A DNA stretch of 64,000 nucleotides. Origin: Hypomyces perniciosus (lineage: Eukaryota; Ascomycota; Sordariomycetes; Hypocreales; Hypocreaceae). The stretch is taken from positions 1,550,001-1,614,000 of the forward strand of contig SPDT01000001.1 of assembly GCA_008477525.1 (NCBI GenBank), given 5' to 3'. Of the stretch, positions 11,296 to 22,629 are shown piece after piece. A program made the position numbers and the translations under genes. Position 1 is the first letter of the stretch. Each line of letters opens with the position of its first letter. The notes beneath the pieces are model-generated. The model did no database searches. It was not told the DNA's origin and was given only the letters and a program-made list of their open reading frames with translations.

Positions 11296-14200
11296 TGTGA
11301 AAGAGTGTGTAAGGTGTAAAGTGTACGTATAAAGGAATGGAGAAAGAATGTGGGGCTATCTGACAACAGCTTGATAGCGGAATGGAAGAGATGGGTGTGA
11401 TGGGTATAGAGTACTTAGAGGACTGAAACCACACACATCATCCAACATTCACCAGCGAGGTGGGAGGAAACTAAGATATATATGTCCATGACCCCCAAGC
11501 AGATCAGTAGTCCGGACCGGTGGAGTACCTACTATTCCATGCATATTTCCCACCCAGAGTAACATGCAAGGAACGCCCACCTTTCGTGAGATGCGGCAAG
11601 CGACGGAGGAAAGCCTCTCCACCTCCATCAAGGGGCCAACGAGAGGAACATGCCGAGAAGGGTGGGGCAGGGTGGAGGAGCTGCGATGGTGTCGCTTGGA
11701 GGCAAACAGTCATAGCTTCTTGGACACGCGATGGAGGACACAGACGTTGGTCAGAGCGATCTCAGGATGCCCAAGGCAATGTTCCTATCCAATAAGATTT
11801 TGGCCCCCTTGCCGTTTCCAGCTCCCGCGCTGTGCCCTTTGCAGCACGTGTATGCAAGACAAGGTCCAACCGGTCGTCCATTTGGGGCCGAGACCCAGTG
11901 CCAGCGCGGCTCCAAGGCTTATCACAGCACTAGCTCCTTGGTCTATCCCACAGTCCCGGAGTAGAGACCAACTTGGAGAGGCGGGAGAACTTCAGCTACC
12001 AACGCCATAGCTCGGTTGGTATCCCACTGTTGGTTGGCCCAAACCGTTGAGCATCGAGATCAAGTCAGTACCCGTAACAACGGCGACAGCGAGGGCTCCC
12101 GCGGAAGCGCCGTGAGTGTTCCGTCAATGTCTGTGTTTTTCTTCTTCAATTGTGTGTATCCCGGACAGCCCACCCACATGGCCATGGCATAGATGACGGG
12201 CCTTTCCTGTTGGACGATAGTAGACCGGGTCAAGACGAGACACGACTATCTACTAATAGATCTTGAAGCGAGGAGATTTGCTTCTGCCCGTGGCGTCATT
12301 AGTCTGCGCCACGAGAGGGGGCGAAGGATGGCCAACTTGATGGTGTGTGATAACCGAGAACTGGGCCGCGATGCTAAATGTGATCATTATGATATGGTGA
12401 AGTTGATGGAATACTAATATGATCTGGAATCATCTAGATTCCGTTGCCAAGTCTCGTATCGCATTTGAGTAGGCGTGGCCTAGTTTCTGTAGCGCATACA
12501 TGTAATATGAGGTGTAGATGTAAATGGAGAAATTGATATGGATAAGGACGCATCATCAGGGATATACTTCGCACTCGTACGGAGTACAAAGTGCGAAGTT
12601 CCCTTGGCCATTTCAACTGGTACTAAGCGAGCCCCGGCTTTCAGCTGTCAAAACAGCGAGTTGGAGAAGGTTCAGGCGACATACAGCGGGCCGAGGGGGC
12701 AGATCCAGGGAGTTTAGCACCTGCATGTGCCCTACCAAAAGCTGCTGGGGGTGACTTGGGCGCTATAATTGGCACTACCGAAGGAGCCCCCACTCGCACG
12801 CTGTGGCGAGATGGTGTTCCGCAATGGAGAAGAAATGGAACTTGAAAACCAATGGTGCCAGATTTGGCGTGCTCCTTTCATCCATTATCCGAGCAGTATC
12901 ACTATTGGCGGCGCCAACATTTGCAAAAGAAAAACAGGAGTAACCGAACCAACGAAGTTTTTGCTTTGGTCCTCAGCCGCTGTGCTTCGTGGGACTGTGC
13001 CACTGTACGAAGCAAGAGAAAAAGGAAATAAAAAGGCGAGGGGAGAGCAGTCAAAAGCGACGAGAGGCGACGACGTGGCTTTGGGTCTTGGCTATGTTGG
13101 CTGTGTTGGTCATATATTAATATGTGAAATGCCACTGCAATTACAAATAATATGGCCAAGTCTGGTGTCTCACCGTGTCTCTCTCTGATGTGTTTCCCTT
13201 GAAAAGACTTGTCCACATTTACGAAGTATGAATCACACAGAATCCCAAAAAGCAAAGACAAACTTCATCAAGATGTCGTCGGTCGTACGCCATGATACAC
13301 CAATGTCATATCGGCAAACTCATGGCAACATCAATCAGGACGAGACTCCAAAGTGTCGCACGAAGCACTTCGTACAGAGTACGAGTAAAGGATTTTCAGA
13401 GATTTCTCCCCCGGCCCTTGTCCGTCCAATTTGTCGTCTACCATGTTCTCCTCCCTTGTCGCACTCATCAGTTCGGCTCAAACCATCACAATCGCCAGGT
13501 GAGCCAGATCCCTGGACCTAGTCTCCCAGGGCCATCTTGTTAGCCGATCAAAAAGAGTTGCCTACGGAGTGTGAAGTAATAGATAGTACTTCGTACACAG
13601 AAAATTTTCTCGTATGGATATTATGCCATTTCCGCTGAAGAAATATTATAGGATTGAGATGAATGAATTGGCTTGGAGTTTAGCTCCATCACTGACGCCT
13701 CTGGACCATGCTAGCTTGCCCCTACGGGGTATTACACACATGCAGTGATCCATTTTGGTCCATTTCGAATTTTCGATAATGCCAGTCCGAAAGTAATAGA
13801 TTCCCTTGATGGCGAGGAAGAATCCAATCCTTGGATCAATTGGTAAGAAAAATGCGACTAATGACTCACTCATCTCCGGGCTGACAGGTCATCCACCAAA
13901 TCACTGGAACCCCGGGATGCGTGATAAATAACAAAACAACAATGGGGGTCAGTAGTAATACTGCTTAGTATATGAAGGACTTTGTAAAGTATCGATCGCA
14001 TCGTACGGAGTACATCATCTATCTAGAAGCAGATCGGATGTGGCTTACGGAGTATTCCAGGGCTCACACCTAGGTGATATATGACAGGCCAAAATACAGT
14101 GCATCAATCTCAAATGACCTATCACAACATGACGTGTAGCAAAGTGTGCGCGTGCGTTGTTGGCCACAGCTTTGGCTCAAGGGTCTTCTCATTGGATTCT

Positions 14201-14710
14201 TCCCAGAGGTCCCATTTCTCCTAACCCCAAGAGACCCTTGGCTTGCCAGGATGGTCAGCAGCTTCGGGCCGGTCTGAATTACCCTAGTATTCTCTGGGCA
14301 TTAGACTCCGTTTGCTTGTCCCGATTTGCTCTTAGGCTGGCTGGATCAAACCCTTTGATAGATCTATTACGGAGTATTATCTAGAGGAGATCGATTTGCG
14401 GTTAGTGCAGCTGATACGATCATCAACTTCATAGCCTGAAACATGTTCAGTACTCGCAAATGCGATAAAGCCATTCGTGGCGATCGTGATACTACTACAC
14501 ACCGCCGAGCGGTATCTCAATCTTACTAAGCTCTCAGCCAGCTCGGTGGGAGACAAGCGGTATATGTTTCTGTTCAATGATGCCTGGAAGCGCTGAAGGG
14601 TCAATGTACTTCGTAGGATGTGATGCTATTATATCAACTTCCCGTTAACCCTTCAGGTCATGATACTCGATAACTGTTTTGATCTTCCTTCTGCTTATCT
14701 ATAACTCATC
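11296..14710. other. Long intergenic region, no supported gene
   Basis: About 3.4 kb of normal base composition between the divergent RGS and NRPS-like genes. It must contain both promoters. Several short open frames occur (for example 11,564-12,010 plus) but none shows a recognisable domain, signal peptide or splice-supported extension. The TACGGAGTA-type motif recurs (near 12,577, 14,001, 14,044 and 14,369). Confidence 0.6.
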
Positions 14711-17700
14711 ATGACCAAGACTCAAACCATTGCTGTCTCTGAACAATCCGGCCATGTTGCTCAGCAGCTCCTTATTGGGGGCGACACTTTACTATCTGGG
14801 CTTTCAATCGCCGGCAGTTGGGATTTGCAGCAAGCCATCGAGTGGAACAGTGCCGCTAATCTTGCACCCATTGACATCTGCCTTCATGATTTAATCACTC
14901 GACAGGCTCTCTGCAGACCCGACCATGAGGCCATCTACTCGACCGAGGGTTCAATGACCTATCACGAGCTTGACCACATCTCCACGCAACTTGCGATTTA
15001 CCTCGGCCGACTTGGTGTTGGGCCAGAGACCGCGGTACCTTTCTGCTTTGAGAAATCCATCTGGACCATTGTAGCCATGATGGGTATCCTAAAAGCTGGC
15101 GGTGGTTTCGTTCCTCTTGACCCAGCTCATCCAGTCAGCCGCCGCCAAGCTCTAATTGATGAGGTGAAGGCGGAATTCTTGATCGTGTCACCAACCACAG
15201 CCTTGGAGTGTAGGAATATGACTCGCAATGTGGTGGAACTTTCACCAAGTCTTATTTCGCGTCTTACTGGTGCCAATGTGATGGATAAATCGTTCCCTAG
15301 GCCTAACCCGAAGAATGCGGCCTATATCCTCTTCACATCTGGTTCGACAGGCAAGCCCAAGGGTGTCATTATTGACCACCAGGCCATCTGCTCCTCGCTT
15401 GTTGGAGAACTCGACGTGTTTGGTGTTGATGAGAACTCGCGATGGCTTCAATTCGCCAATTATGTTTTCGATGTGTCCATCACAGAGATCTTCGCGGCTC
15501 TCATCGCAGGCGCGACTGTCTGTGTACCAACAGAGACAGAGCGTATGCACCATACTGCAACCTTCATCAGGGAGGCTCAGGTTAACATTGCCATGCTCAC
15601 TCCGACATTTGCAAAGACCCTATCACCCGAGTCAGTCCCGTCTATAAAGACCCTTATCCTTGCCGGTGAGGCGCCTTCAAGAGAAATCCTCAAGACATGG
15701 TTCGGACATGTTAATCTTCTCAACGGTTATGGACCTACTGAAGCTTGCATCATCTCGGCAGCCAGAGTTTATTCTTCTGCTGAGGATTCGGCAACGAATA
15801 TCGGTCGTGGGTTTGCCCACGGCTGCTGGATCGTTGAGCCTGACAACCATCACCAACTTGCGCCAATCGGCTGCATTGGCGAACTTTTGGTCCAGGGCCA
15901 CGCACTCTCACGCGGTTATCTCAATGACGAAAGAAAGACGAAAGATGCCTTTATATCCGGCAACCTCAACTGGCTGCCGACTACGCTGAATATTGGCTTA
16001 CGGAGGTTCTACAAGACTGGAGATTTGGTCCGCTACAGCCTTGATGGCACATTGGAGTACTGCGGACGAAAGGACACCCAAGTAAAGATCCATGGCCAAC
16101 GCATCGAATCCGGAGAGATTGAGTACGAGATCAAACGCATCTTGCCAAGCATTGAGCATGCGGTTGTAGATGTGATTCGTGGCGACGCTCGAGAGTCCTT
16201 GCTTGCATTTGTTAGCTTCAGCAGCAAACAAGGCGCTGAGAGCGCGTCTAACCATGTGCATCTCACGGAGATCAATGAGGAGCTCCAGGAACTCTTCTCC
16301 AATCTGGCAACAGATATGGCCGCTGCGCTTCCCAGCTATATGGTCCCCAAGTATTTTATCCCAGTTGACCATATGCCTCACAATAGCGCTGGAAAGCTCG
16401 ACCGCAAGTTTCTACTTCAGACAGTTGCACATATCGACACTGAAGACCTCGCGGTCTATCTGGCCAGTCAACGATTGCTTTTCCGCGACTGCTCGAACGA
16501 CCTTGAACGTTGGGTGCGAGGCCGGTGGGCAACAATACTCAATATACCTGCAGAGACGATTAGCGTAGATGACAACTTCTACGATATAGGCGGAGATTCC
16601 ATCAGTATCATCTCTATTTCTAATGCTATTCAGGTCAAGTATGAAGTTCCCTTGAGCCTGTCACTCATCAACAGCAAGCATATAACTATCAGCAATATGG
16701 CCAAACTTATCGAGAACGTTCGTAATGAATCTGCTGAAGAATCACCAACTTCTAGTGTCGACCTGATGGCCAAGATATCGGAAATTTCTCACTCACTCGG
16801 GGCGTCCCAGCCAAATAGTCTGCTTTCCGTACCTACTGCTACGTTGCCTAACCAAGCAACTGTCTTCCTCACCGGTGCCACTGGCTATCTTGGCACGGAG
16901 CTCCTGAGACAACTTCTTCGAAATGACGCTATTGCTTCTGTTATCACGCTTGTTCGCTCCAAGTCTAGTTCTCACGGACTTCAGCGCATCCAGGAAACGG
17001 CACAGATTGCAGGATGGTGGTGTGATGGCGACGCCGATAAAATTGAAGCCTGGACTGGTGATTTGGGCAAGACACGACTAGGTCTGAACACAACGCAATG
17101 GGCTCGTCTGTCAGGACAGTCGACGACTGAAACCAACATCGATGCCACCGTACACAACGGTGCTATTGTCAACTGGAACGCAGACTACGAGAAGCTTCGT
17201 GCAGCCAATGTTGACTCGACTGTTGATCTCCTCAAGGCGACCTTGGACTCTCTCGTCAACTCCAAGTTTGTGTTCGTGTCTGGTGGCGCCAGCATATCTG
17301 ATCCTACTGATGGACACGCCGAGCTTGCTCCATATCTCAGTAACACTACCGGCTATATCCAAACCAAGTTTGTGTCTGAAGGTATCATTCAAGACGTCGT
17401 CAACAAGCTCCCGGCCATGCAGAATAGGGTCTCAACCGTCAAACCCGGTCGAATCATCGGCTCTCCAATCAATGGCGTCGCCAACATTGATGATTTGATC
17501 TGGCGCGTTGTCGCTGGAGCTGCTGCCATCCAAGTCTACCCAGAAGAACCCATGGACAATTGGATGTACATCACCGACGTTGGCAGCGTCGCCTCCACTG
17601 TCCTCAACCAGCTATTCGTCACCGGCACCATCGCGCCCTTTATCTCAATTAAGGGAGGTATGCCTGTCCCGGTATTCTGGGAGCTCGTCAATGCCGAATT

Positions 17701-17998
17701 AGACGTCGTATGTCAGCCCGTCTCTTGGGAGGACTGGATTCAGCGTGCTTTGGTGTCTATGAATGAGGTCGGGGATAAGCACCCACTCTGGCCTGTACAA
17801 CACTTCCTTGGTCAGCTTGGTTGGCACAGGTCAGACAAAGAGGCTGCTGTGGAGTCTACACATGAGCAGTGGCATATGGCTGTTAAGAGCAGCTTGCGAT
17901 ACCTTATCAAGATTGGATTTGTTCAATCATCTACGAGTGGAATGGTGAATGTGCAACAGGGTGCTGTTATCAGGCGTTCGCACGTACAGGCCATGTAA
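14711..17998 (+). CDS. NRPS-like A-T-R carboxylic acid reductase
   Basis: Single exon, 1,095 residues, no condensation domain. An adenylation domain covers about residues 50-570, with the A3 core ILFTSGSTGKPKGV near residue 206, NGYGPTE in A5, YKTGDLVRY in A7 and NSAGKLDRK (A10 lysine) near 558. A carrier domain follows, with DDNFYDIGGDSISI near 619 and Ser about 629 for phosphopantetheine. A thioester reductase of the extended SDR type begins at VFLTGATGYLG (about 717) with YIQTK as its YxxxK pair near 880. Such enzymes activate an acid, tether it, and release it as aldehyde or alcohol using NADPH (for example A. flavus LnaA/LnbA). By manual alignment the pocket residues are D-V-T-M-I-A-G-I-I-K. 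The leading Asp suggests an alpha-amino acid substrate; this is inference. The 3' end lies 103 bp from the convergent GMC gene. Confidence 0.9.
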   Translation: MTKTQTIAVSEQSGHVAQQLLIGGDTLLSGLSIAGSWDLQQAIEWNSAANLAPIDICLHDLITRQALCRPDHEAIYSTEGSMTYHELDHISTQLAIYLGRLGVGPETAVPFCFEKSIWTIVAMMGILKAGGGFVPLDPAHPVSRRQALIDEVKAEFLIVSPTTALECRNMTRNVVELSPSLISRLTGANVMDKSFPRPNPKNAAYILFTSGSTGKPKGVIIDHQAICSSLVGELDVFGVDENSRWLQFANYVFDVSITEIFAALIAGATVCVPTETERMHHTATFIREAQVNIAMLTPTFAKTLSPESVPSIKTLILAGEAPSREILKTWFGHVNLLNGYGPTEACIISAARVYSSAEDSATNIGRGFAHGCWIVEPDNHHQLAPIGCIGELLVQGHALSRGYLNDERKTKDAFISGNLNWLPTTLNIGLRRFYKTGDLVRYSLDGTLEYCGRKDTQVKIHGQRIESGEIEYEIKRILPSIEHAVVDVIRGDARESLLAFVSFSSKQGAESASNHVHLTEINEELQELFSNLATDMAAALPSYMVPKYFIPVDHMPHNSAGKLDRKFLLQTVAHIDTEDLAVYLASQRLLFRDCSNDLERWVRGRWATILNIPAETISVDDNFYDIGGDSISIISISNAIQVKYEVPLSLSLINSKHITISNMAKLIENVRNESAEESPTSSVDLMAKISEISHSLGASQPNSLLSVPTATLPNQATVFLTGATGYLGTELLRQLLRNDAIASVITLVRSKSSSHGLQRIQETAQIAGWWCDGDADKIEAWTGDLGKTRLGLNTTQWARLSGQSTTETNIDATVHNGAIVNWNADYEKLRAANVDSTVDLLKATLDSLVNSKFVFVSGGASISDPTDGHAELAPYLSNTTGYIQTKFVSEGIIQDVVNKLPAMQNRVSTVKPGRIIGSPINGVANIDDLIWRVVAGAAAIQVYPEEPMDNWMYITDVGSVASTVLNQLFVTGTIAPFISIKGGMPVPVFWELVNAELDVVCQPVSWEDWIQRALVSMNEVGDKHPLWPVQHFLGQLGWHRSDKEAAVESTHEQWHMAVKSSLRYLIKIGFVQSSTSGMVNVQQGAVIRRSHVQAM

Positions 17999-18101
17999 TG
18001 GAGGTTTAATTTTCGATATCATCCGCTTCCCAAGTTTTAGCAAGACTTGTGTATCAGACTCCCCCCCCACCCAGGGGTTAACATGAACATTTATTATGAC
18101 A

Positions 18102-19979
18102 TCATGTCGATGGCTTCCTATCCTCCTTGATGATATCAGCCGCTCTTTCGGCGACAGCATATACTGTGGTCTGAATGTTGCCATCAGGAACCAGAGGGAT
18201 GATGCTCGCATCCACAATTCTCAGTCCTTTGACGCCATACACCCTCAACCTCGTATCCACTACACCTCCTTTCTCCCTAGGTTTCATTGCACAGCTCCCT
18301 GAAGCGTGCTGAGTACTCACAAGTGTTTCTCGTACAATCTGCTTCGCATTCTCCAGAGTATCAAGCTTTATGTCAGGGACGCGAGCACCTCCAGGCTTGA
18401 GCAGCTCCGAAAACGGCGCTGTGTTCACGATGCGATCAACAAAGTGGAAATTGCGAGCGGCAATCTCGAGATCCAGTGGATTTGAGATGAACTTGGGATC
18501 CCACGTGGGCAGCTGGTGAACATCGGGGCTGGAGATGTGCACATTGCCACGGGAGAACGGGTGGTTCAATATAGCCATAATTGAAATGTAATTCTCTGGT
18601 CGTGTTGGCATAAAAGTCTCACCCAAGTGGGCAGGCTCCGCAAGGGTTTGCATCTGACCCTGGAAGAGCAGGTACTGGACTGACGGCTCATCAGAAGTTT
18701 CGAAGAGATTGCGCAAGACCTGGCTATCATCTGTCTGCAGGTGCTGGTTGTGTTTAGCGAAAAGGGCCTGTTTCGCCTCGGCAGAGTATACGCCTGAAGC
18801 GTCGCCGGGAGGTAAAGAAGCCACGACCGCGTTGGTTTGGCCCAGAAGGCCTTCACGCGTTGCTTGGTATTGCCCGATGATAGGATTGAGGACGTTGGGA
18901 TCCCGCAGCATGTCGAGACATGGAACATCTGGATTAACTTCAAAGCATTGGGCTGCGAAGGGGTGATCCTGGAGATTTTCGCCAACCCATTGGTTGTCCA
19001 AAATCACGGGAATGTTGAACTTGCTGAGAAGCGTCTTGGAACCAACACCGGAGAGTTCGAGGACCTGTGGTGTCATCAAGGAGCCTGCTGCAAGGATGAC
19101 CTCGCTGGCGTTCACAGTTTGCTCAGTCCCATCTGTGGCCTCGATAAGCACGCCTGTGGCCACAGGTTCAGGTCGGCTGGTGTCGAAAATTACCTTCTTA
19201 ACTACTCTCTCAGTGAAGACGGTAAGATTCGGCCTGCTGGCGATCTCAGGTGAGTAATGTGCCGTTGTGGCGAAGCTCCGCGTCTTGGTGACAGGATCGA
19301 TGGTTCCAGGCTGTTGGAACGCTCCGATCCCGTTGCCACTTCTCATGTCCTCAGACCTTTCCAACCCAAGGTTAGAGAAAGTCTCGATCCACGCCGAGTT
19401 TGTTATATTGTAGCCTTCGCTGTAGGACATCTGGACAGGCCCATGACCAGTCACCGAATCGTCATGGTTCTTTAGGCCGACGACATCCTTGGCTGCTTGA
19501 GGAGGAGGATGGACTGTAGCGAGCTTGTGGAAGTATGGTGCCAGGGAGTCATAGTTCCAGCCGTCATTGCCCAGAGCACCCCAGGCATCAATACTGCCGC
19601 GGGAAGGGTATATCACCGTCATGATGTTTATAGCAGAGGACCCGCCCAGCTGCTTCCCGCGGGCCTCGACGATCTTGCGGTTGTTGAGTTCAGGCTATCG
19701 TATTCACCAGTTTGTCAGCTTGCGGACGACACAAGCTTGGAAAAGCGCTCCCACCTGTGGTACAGAGACGAAGTTCCAATCGTATTCAGGTTTGCCAAAC
19801 ATGGTCGTAACCAGGCCCGGCGTCAGGACCATAGGATCTTTGCTGTTGTCTTTCCCCGCTTCGATCACCAGCACCCTCACCTTCGCATCCTCACTCAGTC
19901 GGTTTGCGACTGTCAGGCCCGCAGTACCGCCTCCGACGATAACATAGTCGAATATTTCTGGAGCCACAACAGAAGCCAT
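18102..19979 (-). CDS. GMC-family FAD oxidoreductase
   Basis: Two exons, 19979-19755 and 19694-18102, give 605 residues. The 60-nt intron joins VSVPQ to PELNNRK in frame. The N-terminus has the FAD-binding YVIVGGGTAGLTVANRL and, after the junction, the GMC signature GKQLGGSSAINIM. The C-terminus has the catalytic His in TQHASGSCAM and the closing block DGNIQTTVYA, where the usual second His/Asn is Asn. The family oxidises alcohols or dehydrogenates with flavin. No signal peptide is visible, so a cytosolic enzyme is likely, unlike secreted glucose oxidases. Being tail-to-tail with the NRPS-like reductase, it could act on the released alcohol/aldehyde or a later intermediate; that link is inferred from position only. 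Confidence 0.9.
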
Positions 19980-20606
19980 TATGACAAGTGATGGCCCAAG
20001 AACTATTGACTTTAGAAGAGACGACTGTCTGCGTGAATGGAGGTTTCAAGGAAATGCCTTGCTGATGGCTGACCTGATATAAAGAAGGCTGAATGAGGAG
20101 GGGCATGATGCTCTTAAAGTGCGGGGGGTGGCATGGCTAATGTCTCATTTCTGGATGTCCTAGATGGGATGATTAGTATTACTAGTTGCCATTAGCTGGT
20201 GGCTCCAGGCTTCATAGAGTTTTGATGGCTTTCTTGGCATTATCGGAGGCGCAGCCCTATGGGCTCGGCATTGTATAGCTTGTATCATGTTATTACATGT
20301 TCCCTTTATCGTTGCAAGCTCTAAAAATGGACCCTTAATAAGCACGCTACCGGGCTTATGCGGCCGTTAATACGTATGGAGCGAACTGCAGGCAATTTAT
20401 TGAGTCTTTCCTGAGTACTCTGTGCGGAGTACTACTTAATACCGCTGCAGTTTTGGATGAGAGCTTAGGGTTATTTGTTTTTTATGTCGAAGCCCTCTCT
20501 TCTTTATTCTGCATGTAGATGTAGTTCATACCCCAAGACACCTGTAGATTATGACTGGATTAAACAACTCACCGCTGTTTAGATATGCCTTGAGCCCCCT
20601 GAGGCC
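19980..20606. other. Promoter region of the GMC gene
   Basis: About 630 bp upstream of the minus-strand oxidoreductase, ending at the transposon target duplication. It includes a GTACTCTGTGCGGAGTAC dyad near 20,416, a variant of the recurring TACGGAGTA motif. No open frame of interest. Confidence 0.45.
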
Positions 20607-20615
20607 TCATGGGCC

Positions 20616-20748
20616 GAGTTCCCAGCCGTACACGCACACTTTCCAGTCATATACCTACAACTAAACCAAATCTGGATTAGGTATTCTGCTATAGAATTTT
20701 TAATGTACTGATACTTCCAATCTATCTTCTGATATTCTTTACCCACTT
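20616..20748 (+). repeat. Left terminal inverted repeat of the MULE
   Basis: 133 bp, the reverse complement of 22,013-22,145 with about 94% identity; the differences seen are all transitions. The adjacent target duplication is 20,607-20,615. Confidence 0.85.
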
Positions 20749-21669
20749 GAAGACCTTTACCGAGGCTAACTATCAATCACAGATCAACAGTATGAGGGCT
20801 CATTGGCAGATGCATAAATGATAGAATTCGACACTCTTGCTGATCCCAAGTTAGGTGGGAAAAGCTGCTGCTTAAATACATGAAAATTGCTAACCATCCG
20901 GGTTCTCACAGGCTAGCTAGGAATAACGGAATATATCGGGATGTGGAGTTATCCGTTACCGAGGTTGACATTAACCCAAAAATGCATTTTTCTAAGCTAT
21001 TCAATTGAAGCTATCACGAAGCTCACTGAGGCGGCTGCTATAGGCGAAAATCAAATTGACGAGTTGGGCACTGCGGCAATTGACTAGGCCTTGCAGGAGG
21101 TACCCCTCCACCAAAATTATCAAGCAAAGCCGCGAAGCTGCTTTGCGTAGGTGGTAACCGAGTGTAAAGCGTAGCTTCCGGATTTGCTTCTTTAATGGGA
21201 CGTTTTGCCAACCAGCCACCACAATCACTAGCCATAAATTAAAATACTTACTAGTAATTAGTTATTTTTGCTATTTTGACCGCTTAACGATATAGTATTG
21301 ATTTTGTATTTTAGTGTTGTTGTGACTGTAAAAGAGGGTATTGCGATATAGTTGTAGTTTTAGGTAAAAGCTATGCCTAAAGGAGGAAGTGGCCTAAGCC
21401 TAGGCCCGCCGCCTACTCGCAAAATCCCTGTCATTCCTGCCTATCGGACTTGTATACATTAATACTTCCAGTATTGCCTATAAATTGCTGCAGCCCTGGC
21501 TGCAGGCGTTTTGACGATAGCTTCCGCTATACTGACACGCGACCTCGCATCGCGTTATCGCGTTATTGCGGCGCGACAAACGGCGTTTTTGTCGTGATAA
21601 AACTATCTGCAAGTTGGGATATTCGTATCGCGTTGTAGGCCTTTTTGAAAGTAAAGAAGATTTAGTTAT

Positions 21670-21841
21670 TATTACGGCACGGAAAGGCAGGTCAAGGCAA
21701 ATATTATTATTGTACTGTAGAGAGCGAGAAAGCCCTGAGGCTCTATAGAAAGCTATAGCTAGGAACGCGTTGGGGCCTGGTCACGTGACCGGAGCTCACG
21801 TGACAGGGCGTCAATATCGCGTTACGGTCGGTGCCGTGACA
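21670..21841 (-). repeat. 172-bp solo LTR (family D) nested in the MULE
   Basis: Ends at GTGCCGTGACA; the other end is TATTACGGCAC, the inverse with two transitions (expected TGTCACGGCAC). It is flanked by perfect 5-bp duplications GTTAT (21,665-21,669 and 21,842-21,846). A more mutated copy of exactly the same length lies at 50,012-50,183, where an adjoining AAAGAAGGGGGGTAT polypurine tract on the minus strand shows it is a true LTR and gives its orientation. Inside are two CACGTGAC E-box-like sites (about 21,782-21,805), which could bind bHLH factors. Confidence 0.8.
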
Positions 21842-22012
21842 GTTATTAAAAGAGTTTATTGCGATAGATAGAGAATTCAAAAACTAAAGATAAAATAATA
21901 TCGTATAGGCGTTATAGTAATGAAAATAGAGATGTGGAAAATGTGTTGTTGTAACGCGATTACTGTATATAAGAGTATTAGGTAATATAAGCATTAGTAA
22001 TAATATTTATTT

Positions 22013-22145
22013 AAGTGGGTAAAGAATATCAGAAGATGGATTAAAAGTATCAGTACATTAAAAATTCTATAGCGGAATACCTAATCCAGATTTAGTTTAG
22101 TTGTAGGTGTATGACTGGAGAGTGTGCGTATACGGCTGGGAACTC
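22013..22145 (-). repeat. Right terminal inverted repeat of the MULE
   Basis: 133-bp partner of 20,616-20,748. It is followed directly by the second target copy TCATGGGCC at 22,146-22,154. Confidence 0.85.
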
Positions 22146-22154
22146 TCATGGGCC

Positions 22155-22629
22155 CTTCGCTTGTCAGACTAACTGACGGAAAATAGACCTGATATTTCCG
22201 GGGCTTGTGGGGATTCTCGGGATCTTCGGGAGCCTCCTGCTCCACTCTTGGTTGAGATTTACTCTACTACTCTCTCTGTTGTCTTCTCTACAAAGAATCC
22301 TCCCCCGCGTGGACTCGGGCTCAGAAACCGTTGACCTTGAAATTTCCCGTCTTGAGTGCCCCTTTACATTTTACTCCCGGCATCTGTGATGCACTTGATG
22401 AGCCACGCCTAAAATTCTGCCGTTGCCGTTAGCGCCGTCATCAACACTAAGGAAGAAGCCTCTTAGCTAGTTAAATTCAGCAACCTTCCTACAACTGTTG
22501 ATTTGCCTCCACCCGGGACCTTTTGGACTTATGTTTTTCTTTCCTATCGACCAGCTCTTGTTTTGACATCTCATTGGGCTTCTGGCATTCTATTTTAGAC
22601 GTTTCTCCTTGTTTCGTTAACGGAACAAC
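22155..22629 (+). promoter_or_regulatory. P450 upstream region
   Basis: About 475 bp between the transposon target duplication and the P450 start. The last 130 bp is pyrimidine-rich with AACAACATG at the start codon. No clear TATA box or defined operator is visible. The P450 promoter directly abuts the MULE, so the insertion may influence its expression. Confidence 0.4.

Larger units (their letters stand above)
20616..22145. mobile_element. Non-autonomous Mutator-like (MULE) element
   Basis: The ends GAGTTCCCAGCCGTA... (20,616-20,748) and ...TACGGCTGGGAACTC (22,013-22,145) are 133-bp terminal inverted repeats differing at about eight C/T-type sites. They are flanked by perfect 9-bp direct repeats TCATGGGCC (20,607-20,615 and 22,146-22,154). 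Long TIRs with a 9-bp target duplication are the hallmark of Mutator-like elements (the fungal Hop type). The roughly 1.26-kb interior has no transposase frame, so it is non-autonomous. It contains a nested 172-bp LTR (21,670-21,841) and a CpG-rich patch near 21,535-21,590. It lies between the GMC and P450 genes. Confidence 0.85.

Noticed and set aside
11564..12010. 148-codon open frame upstream of the NRPS-like gene
   Set aside because: No domain, signal peptide or codon pattern; composition looks random, and overlapping frames of similar length exist on both strands.
14711..17998. Possibility of a full non-ribosomal peptide synthetase or alpha-aminoadipate reductase
   Set aside because: No condensation domain; one A-T-R unit of 1,095 residues, shorter than Lys2-type enzymes and with a secondary-metabolite setting.
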